From assembly GCA_003133205.1 (NCBI GenBank), contig PKWK01000148.1, positions 1-19,283 on the forward strand: a stretch of 19,283 nt of DNA. Direction: 5' to 3'. The position numbers and the translations under genes were made by a program. This DNA is from Granulicella sp. GTDB lineage: Bacteria; Acidobacteriota; Terriglobia; Terriglobales; Acidobacteriaceae. Under the pieces are notes generated by a model. The model saw nothing but the letters and a program-made list of their open reading frames with translations. It was not told the DNA's origin and searched no databases. Shown here in pieces: positions 14,539 through 19,283 of this stretch; positions within the stretch are counted from its first letter, which is position 1, and each line of letters starts with the position of its first letter.

Positions 14539-15747
14539 CTACTGCCCGCCGCCACCCGCGCCAGCGCTCAGGCTGAATATTGGCAGGTACAGCGCAATCA
14601 GGATCGTCACCACCACCACGCCCATCACGATCAGAATGGCCGGCTCGATCAGGCTCATCGCCGCCGTCAGGTTGGTCTGCACATCCTCTTCGAAGAACTC
14701 CGCCACCGAGTTCAGCATCTGCGGCAGCGCGCCGGTCGACTCGCCAACCTCGATCATCTCGACAGCCAGCTCAGGAAAGACCTTCGTCTTTTCCAGGCTC
14801 ATCGACAGGCCTTTGCCCTCGCGCACCGACTCGACGCTCGCGAACACAGCCTTGCTGATCTGCCTGCTGTCGATCGACCGCGCCGCCGTCTCTAGGCTTG
14901 GAACCAGCGGCAACCCGCCCTTCAGGAGCGTCGACAGTGTCCGCGAGAAGAGTCCGACCTGGTACTTCAGCCACACGCTGCCAATCAGCGGCAACCCAAT
15001 GCGAACCTTGTCCACCAGCGTCGCGCCCGCATCCGTCTTCATCCAGCGGATCAGCAGGAAGATCGCCAGCGCCACCGCCGCCAGGAAGTACAGCCCATAG
15101 CTCTGCGCGTCCTTGCCCAGCGCCAGCAAAAAAGTCGTGATCGCCGGCAGTTTCGTCCCCAGTTGCTCGTACAGCTCAGCGAACCGCGGCACAACGAAGG
15201 TAATCAGAAAGGTAAACAGCCCAGTCACCATCACTACCAGCACCGCCGGATAGATCAGGCTCGCGACCAGTTTCTTGCGGAACGTCAAACTCACCCGCTG
15301 AAAGTCGAGGTACCGTTGCAGCACTTCTTCCAGATTGCCCGACCGCTCGCCCGCCAGCAGCGTCGTCGTGTACACGATCGGAAATCCGCCCTGCGCCTCG
15401 AACGATTCCGAGATCGACTCGCCGTTCTTCACGCGAGTCGCCACATCCTCCAGTTGCGCGCGGAAGTGCGGGAGCTTCTGCCTGCGCGCCAGCAGTTCGA
15501 TCGAGCTCAGGATCGGCAGCCCAGCGCGAATCAGCGTCAGAAACTGCTGGTTGAAGATCAGAAACGTCTCCAGCTTGACCTTCTTGTTCTTGCCTTGCCC
15601 CGCCAGCAGCCCGCTCGCCTTCACCGAGTAGACGTAGTAACCAGCCTGCGTGAACCGCGCGCGCAGTTCCTCCGCCGTGGCCGCCGCGTGTGTCTGCTCC
15701 TGCACTCGGCCACGTTCATCCGCCAACCTGATCACAAACTCAGTCAT
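14539..15747 (-). CDS. pilC: PilC/GspF-type inner-membrane platform protein
   Basis: The 402-residue product has the full two-repeat T2SSF layout. The first domain spans about 62-185, with FNQQFLTLIRAGLPILSSIELLA and YPAVLVVMVTGLFTFLITFVVPRF. The second spans about 265-388, with FSRTLSTLLKGGLPLVPSLETAA, VEMIEVGESTGALPQML and the final helix ILIVMGVVVVTILIALYLPIF. Three transmembrane segments are visible (about 165-187, 217-234, 367-390). This is the membrane platform rotated by the PilB ATPase. A short N-terminal domain of about 60 residues (FVIRLADERGRVQEQTHAAATAEELRARF) is as in PilC. It is on the same strand as pilB but 2.9 kb upstream of it, cut off by the VWFA gene and the toxin pair. 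Confidence 0.92.
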   Translation of the reverse strand: MTEFVIRLADERGRVQEQTHAAATAEELRARFTQAGYYVYSVKASGLLAGQGKNKKVKLETFLIFNQQFLTLIRAGLPILSSIELLARRQKLPHFRAQLEDVATRVKNGESISESFEAQGGFPIVYTTTLLAGERSGNLEEVLQRYLDFQRVSLTFRKKLVASLIYPAVLVVMVTGLFTFLITFVVPRFAELYEQLGTKLPAITTFLLALGKDAQSYGLYFLAAVALAIFLLIRWMKTDAGATLVDKVRIGLPLIGSVWLKYQVGLFSRTLSTLLKGGLPLVPSLETAARSIDSRQISKAVFASVESVREGKGLSMSLEKTKVFPELAVEMIEVGESTGALPQMLNSVAEFFEEDVQTNLTAAMSLIEPAILIVMGVVVVTILIALYLPIFSLSAGAGGGGQ

Positions 15748-15951
15748 AGGGCTCTGTCCATCTTAGACGCATCCCGCGCAGATTCCTCACGACATCTGCC
15801 GCGGGAACAATCGCGAGTTTTCCTGTATGGAAAAAATGATGGACAAAATGCCCCGGGTCGGAGCGTGGCGCGCCAACTGCGAACCCTCAAGGAGTTCGCG
15901 GCGGAAAGCCTGATTCAGGCGTGCGCTGCAATCGAGGGATTCACGCGCCTC

Positions 15952-16923
15952 TTAGACCTGGAGCGCGGCAACCGGCATCTTCTCTTTCTCTGCGAGATAC
16001 CACTCTACGGTCTTGCGAAGGCCCTCGTGGAAGTGGACCTTGGGCTGGTAGCCAAGCTCCTGGGTCGCGCGAGCGATGTCCGCCAGCGAGTGCTTGATAT
16101 CGCCGGCTCTGGGAGGTCCGTAGATTGGCTTCCCAGTGAAGCCGAGCTGATCGGCGATGGCCGCATACACTTCGTTGAGCGTTTGACTCTTCCCGGTGCC
16201 GATGTTGAACACGCGGCCTGTAGCCACCGCGCTGGGCGCGTGGCAGGCGAGCAGGTTGGCGCTGACGGCGTTTTCTACGTAATTGAAGTCCCGGCTGGTG
16301 AGCCCGTCTCCGAAGATAGTTGGCGTCTCTCCCGCCATCATCTTGTACGTGAACTGCGCGATGACGCCGGAATAGGGCGAGTCCGCAGCCTGCCGCGGGC
16401 CAAAGATGTTGAAGTAGCGCAGGCAGATTCCCTCGAGGCCGTAGGCGCGGTAAAAAGCCTGAATGTAGTACTCGCACGTGAGCTTCTGCACCGCGTAGGG
16501 CGATAGCGGCCGTGGCGACATATCCTCCTGCTTGGGCTGCGTGGGCTGATCACCATACGCCGAAGAAGACGCTGCGTAAACGATGCGGCGGACCTTCGCA
16601 TCACGCGCCGCGATCAGCAGATTCAAGGTCCCATTGATGTTGGACTCGTGCGAGGTGAGCGGGTCCTTGACCGACCGAGGCACGGAGGCGAGCGCTCCCT
16701 GATGCAGCACATAGTCCGCGCCCTCGCAGGCAGCCTTGACTCCCGCGATGTCCTGCAGATCCATCTTCTCAAAAGAGATTTCGTGGCAAATGTCGGCGAG
16801 GTTATCAAGGGTTCCGGTGGAGAGATTGTCGATCCCTCGAACCTCGTGCCCCTGCTCAACCAGCGTATGGGCCAGTGTCGAACCGATAAAACCTGCGATT
16901 CCCGTGATCAAATAACGAGCCAT
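15952..16923 (-). CDS. wbpP: WbpP-like UDP-N-acetylhexosamine 4-epimerase (extended SDR)
   Basis: The start ATG 16923 has GGAGGG three bases upstream. The 323-residue product has the NAD loop TGIAGFIGS (7-15), VLHQGALASVPRSVKDPLTSHESNINGTLNLL (72-103), the catalytic ASSSAYGD (118-125) with Ser and the pair Tyr143/Lys147 in SPYAVQK, then LRYFNIFGPRQ (168-178), GDGLTSRDFNYVENAV (205-220) and GDIKHSLADI (274-283). The SVPRS..DP loop is characteristic of WbpP/Gne-type enzymes acting on UDP-GlcNAc/GalNAc or their uronic acids. It lacks the larger UDP-galactose-specific features. Divergent from the dehydrogenase gene, with which it would form UDP-N-acetylgalactosaminuronate for surface polysaccharide. 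Exact substrate preference is inferred. Confidence 0.86.
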   Translation of the reverse strand: MARYLITGIAGFIGSTLAHTLVEQGHEVRGIDNLSTGTLDNLADICHEISFEKMDLQDIAGVKAACEGADYVLHQGALASVPRSVKDPLTSHESNINGTLNLLIAARDAKVRRIVYAASSSAYGDQPTQPKQEDMSPRPLSPYAVQKLTCEYYIQAFYRAYGLEGICLRYFNIFGPRQAADSPYSGVIAQFTYKMMAGETPTIFGDGLTSRDFNYVENAVSANLLACHAPSAVATGRVFNIGTGKSQTLNEVYAAIADQLGFTGKPIYGPPRAGDIKHSLADIARATQELGYQPKVHFHEGLRKTVEWYLAEKEKMPVAALQV

Positions 16924-17327
16924 TTACCCTCCACTCCGGTTCCTACTGAGATGCCTCGAGTTGCCCATGGTGAATCAAGCCAAATTTTCGCTTTGCCCGC
17001 ACCCGCAAGATCGTGCCTGAGACAGGATTTCGAAAACGACATGAGCATTCAGTCTCAAGAGCAAACCCCTTATCCGTCGATGCAACTTTCGTGCAGTCTC
17101 CACAATCTAGGGGAGAATCGGCACCTCGGACGAACGCGAACAACAGTATGCGCTGCAAACACTATATTGGACATTAGCAAATCTGATGCGCCATTGGGCG
17201 GCCTGAATCCGCATGGCGTAGAGATGCCGTTTGTAACGGAAAACCGCCTGTCCCCAATGTAAGTTCTCAGCATGTGTCTTTGATAACCTGTTTTGGACAC
17301 CCACCTTTGAGGTACATAAAGCCAACG
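16924..17327. other. Divergent intergenic region between the UDP-sugar genes
   Basis: About 400 bases separate the two divergent starts, so both promoters should lie here, but none matches consensus well. A bulged hairpin is visible at 17190-17217 (GCCAT / ATGGC with inner GCGG / CCGC and a three-base bulge). A 73-codon frame at 17041-17262 on the + strand has no ribosome site or family resemblance and is not called. Confidence 0.4.
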
Positions 17328-18719
17328 ATGGTGGATGCGATAATCGAGGACATGTCGAAAACCAGCCAAGCTGTTCTGCCGCAGATTGCCCAAGAGCGCC
17401 TTAATCGCCTAGAAGCCCGCACAGCCAGGATCGGAGTCATCGGACTCGGATACGTTGGATTGCCGCTTTCCCTGCTGCTGTCCGAGGCTGGGTTCAAAGT
17501 TACAGGCTTCGACATAGACGCGAAGAAGGTCACAGACCTCGAAGCCGGCCGGTCCTACATCTTTCGCATTCCGGCCACCGAGATTCAGAGCGCACGGCAA
17601 CAGGGCTTCACGGCCACCACTGATTTCGCGTATTTGTCGGACCAGGACGCCATCATCATGTGCGTTCCTACGCCGCTTACCGAGCACCGCGAGCCGGATT
17701 TGAGCTACGTGGAAAACACCGCTAAAGCTGCGGCACCGTGGATTCGCGAAGGCCAACTGGTGGTTCTGGAGAGCACAACCTATCCCGGAACAACGGAAGA
17801 CTTGATGATCCCAGTCCTCGAGGCTGGGAACACGCAAGGCCTCAAGGTGCAGAGCAAGGGAACACCGGCAGAGCATGGCGTCTTTTACGTCGCGTTCTCT
17901 CCCGAGCGGGAAGATCCGGGCAACGTCACGGTTGCGCGGCGCGACATTCCAAAGGTAGTAGGCGGGCATGAGCCAATCGCTACAGAACTCGCCGCGGTGC
18001 TCTACGAGGGCATCTTTACGCGGTCCGTCCGGGTGTCATCGACGCGCGTTGCCGAGATGACCAAGCTGCTGGAGAACATCTATCGTTGTGTCAACATCGC
18101 GCTGGTCAATGAACTCAAGCTGCTTTCGCTGCGCATGGGCGTGGATATTTGGGAAGTGATCGATGCAGCCGCGACCAAACCATTCGGCTTTCATCCGTTC
18201 TATCCGGGGCCTGGCCTTGGCGGGCATTGCATTCCCATCGATCCGTTCTACCTCAGCTGGAAGGCGAAGGAATACGACTTCAACACACGCTTCATTGAAC
18301 TTGCCGGCGAGGTCAACGAGGGGATGCCTGCGCACGTGGTGCAATATGTCGCGAAGGGCCTCAATCAACACAAGAAGGCGATGAACGGTGCAAAAATCCT
18401 GATGCTGGGCATGGCCTACAAGAAGGACATTGACGACCTTCGCGAGTCGCCTTCGTTAACTGTGATTGAGCTGCTGCGCGACCAGGGTGCCGAGGTCCTC
18501 TACAATGATCCTTACTTCCCGACCGTGGGCCGAGGCCGCCATTACAACCTGAACATGACATGTGCGCCACTCTCGAACCTTGAGCAGTACGACTGCGTAC
18601 TGATTATGACGGACCATTCCGACTATGATTACAATGAGATTGTGAATCAATCGCAACTCGTGGTGGATTCGCGCAATGCGACCAAAGGGATCCAGTCCGC
18701 GAAGATCGTTCGCTGCTAA
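17328..18719 (+). CDS. wbpA: WbpA-like UDP-N-acetylglucosamine 6-dehydrogenase
   Basis: The start is uncertain: ATG 17328 is preferred (463 residues), with GAGGT 14 bases upstream; a GTG at 17274 and an ATG at 17352 are alternatives. The Rossmann loop GVIGLGYVGLPLS is at 36-48, followed by GFDIDAKKV. SPEREDPGN (191-199) is typical of the WbpA-type subgroup rather than UDP-glucose dehydrogenases. TKLLENIYRCVNIALVNEL (245-263) is the central helix. The catalytic cysteine is Cys301 in GPGLGGHCIPIDP, and KDIDDLRESPSL (366-377) opens the UDP-binding domain. The enzyme makes two successive NAD-dependent oxidations to the uronic acid. No other polysaccharide genes follow within the window. The nucleotide-sugar-dehydrogenase call is firm, the exact sugar is by resemblance. 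Confidence 0.88.
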   Translation: MVDAIIEDMSKTSQAVLPQIAQERLNRLEARTARIGVIGLGYVGLPLSLLLSEAGFKVTGFDIDAKKVTDLEAGRSYIFRIPATEIQSARQQGFTATTDFAYLSDQDAIIMCVPTPLTEHREPDLSYVENTAKAAAPWIREGQLVVLESTTYPGTTEDLMIPVLEAGNTQGLKVQSKGTPAEHGVFYVAFSPEREDPGNVTVARRDIPKVVGGHEPIATELAAVLYEGIFTRSVRVSSTRVAEMTKLLENIYRCVNIALVNELKLLSLRMGVDIWEVIDAAATKPFGFHPFYPGPGLGGHCIPIDPFYLSWKAKEYDFNTRFIELAGEVNEGMPAHVVQYVAKGLNQHKKAMNGAKILMLGMAYKKDIDDLRESPSLTVIELLRDQGAEVLYNDPYFPTVGRGRHYNLNMTCAPLSNLEQYDCVLIMTDHSDYDYNEIVNQSQLVVDSRNATKGIQSAKIVRC

Positions 18720-19283
18720 ATGCAAGTGAGAATTAATGGGTGTCGAGGTAAGTACATTTTGTAGTTCGAGAAATGCTTTTGTGTGTTGTATTGTTTTCAA
18801 CTAACGTGATATAAAAATCAAAGTTCTCAAGCGCTAAGTTGGTCGAAAGCCTAATTTATTATGCATTGAGAATTAATTTCCGGTTCCCAGGAAAAATATT
18901 CCTACGTCCTACCTTTGAGTTACATTTGCACTTTTATTCTGCTGGTTCTGATGATTAAGGAGATTCGCTCACTCGAGCTATATCTCTCAGGCAGGCATGA
19001 ATAAATCTTGATTCGCTACAAAGCAATCCCTTCCCAATTCCAATCCATCCCTGATGGCCTCACACAGAGACTGAGCCGTGCCTCGGGCAGCGTTCTGAAA
19101 GAAAACGAGAACTCTGCCATAGCGGTTTGATCCCACAAAGAGCGCGTAACACGTAAGGAACTATTACCAACGGGTCATAGTTCCTTCTTAAAATCAGAAC
19201 CTTGCAACGGGAGAGGTTTGCCCGGAGTGAGCGGAACTGCGCCCCGACGACCTAGGGTGCACTAGGAGTTTGTTGAAAAAGGC
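18720..19283. other. AT-rich gene-poor tail
   Basis: By hand count 61 of 180 bases at 18721-18900 are G or C, against 40 of 60 at 8701-8760 in the pil operon. The 11-base repeat TGAGAATTAAT occurs at 18727-18737 and 18867-18877. The only protein-like frame is a 57-codon stretch on the minus strand (19160-18987), without a usable ATG. The region ends in a sequence resembling an insertion-sequence terminus. No complete gene is supported. Confidence 0.45.
19155..19186. repeat. Perfect 10-base inverted repeat
   Basis: AAGGAACTAT (19155-19164) and ATAGTTCCTT (19177-19186) are exact reverse complements around a 12-base loop. No T-run follows on the + strand, so it may be an operator, an RNA hairpin in a leader, or the remains of a mobile-element end. 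Confidence 0.45.

Noticed and set aside
15163..16506. A 447-codon open frame on the + strand
   Set aside because: It runs antisense across pilC and the epimerase, both with clear motifs, and its product is a Arg/Leu/His-rich sequence typical of the reverse of GC-rich genes.
17041..17262. Possible 73-residue small protein upstream of the dehydrogenase
   Set aside because: No ribosome site, no recognisable motif, and the open frame merely continues an antisense frame of the epimerase.

Overview
The window looks like a piece of a GC-rich Acidobacteriota chromosome, most likely class Terriglobia (relatives of Granulicella, Terriglobus or Edaphobacter). The strongest pointer is a VWFA-related protein of the family restricted largely to Acidobacteria (12454-14073). 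A PEP-CTERM protein, a DUF885 protein and an acidobacterial-style PilM/N/O/P cluster agree with this. No rRNA, tRNA, CRISPR array or complete insertion sequence was seen.

Layout. 1-3727 (+ strand): the 3' part of a DHA2-family drug/H+ antiporter, a PEP-CTERM secreted protein with a good promoter, a small VOC/glyoxalase-like protein and a secreted thioredoxin-like protein. 3728-11590 (- strand): read right to left, PilB/GspE ATPase, PilM, PilN, PilO, PilP/GspC-like protein and a pseudopilin with a very long Ser/Thr/Gly tail, then a DUF885 peptidase-like protein at the end. PilM, N, O and P are joined by zero-gap or 4-nt overlaps. 11632-12284 (- strand): a Phd-type antitoxin/VapC toxin pair directly upstream of pilB. 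12454-14073 (+): the VWFA protein. 14119-14538: a gene-free, AT-richer stretch with a promoter-like site and a strong hairpin. 14539-15747 (-): PilC/GspF inner-membrane platform. 15952-18719: divergent UDP-sugar genes (WbpP-like 4-epimerase on -, WbpA-like 6-dehydrogenase on +). 18720-19283: gene-poor, clearly AT-rich tail with inverted repeats and an end resembling an IS terminus.

How the genes fit. PilB, PilC, PilM-P and the pseudopilin form the motor, platform, alignment complex and one pilin-like subunit of a type IV pilus or type II secretion machine. The secretin that normally follows PilP is absent, as are PilT, the prepilin peptidase and a major pilin, so the machine must be completed from elsewhere or is unusual. 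The epimerase and dehydrogenase together would supply UDP-N-acetyl-hexosaminuronic acids for surface polysaccharide, and may mark the edge of a polysaccharide locus.

The less expected structure lies in non-coding DNA. Two four-unit heptanucleotide arrays (CGAACCT) sit in the two real gaps of the pil operon. One is flanked by a duplication of the pilP 3' end, and its 7-nt periodicity runs into the pseudopilin leader. Related CCCCAYGATCA hairpins follow the stop codons of + strand genes.
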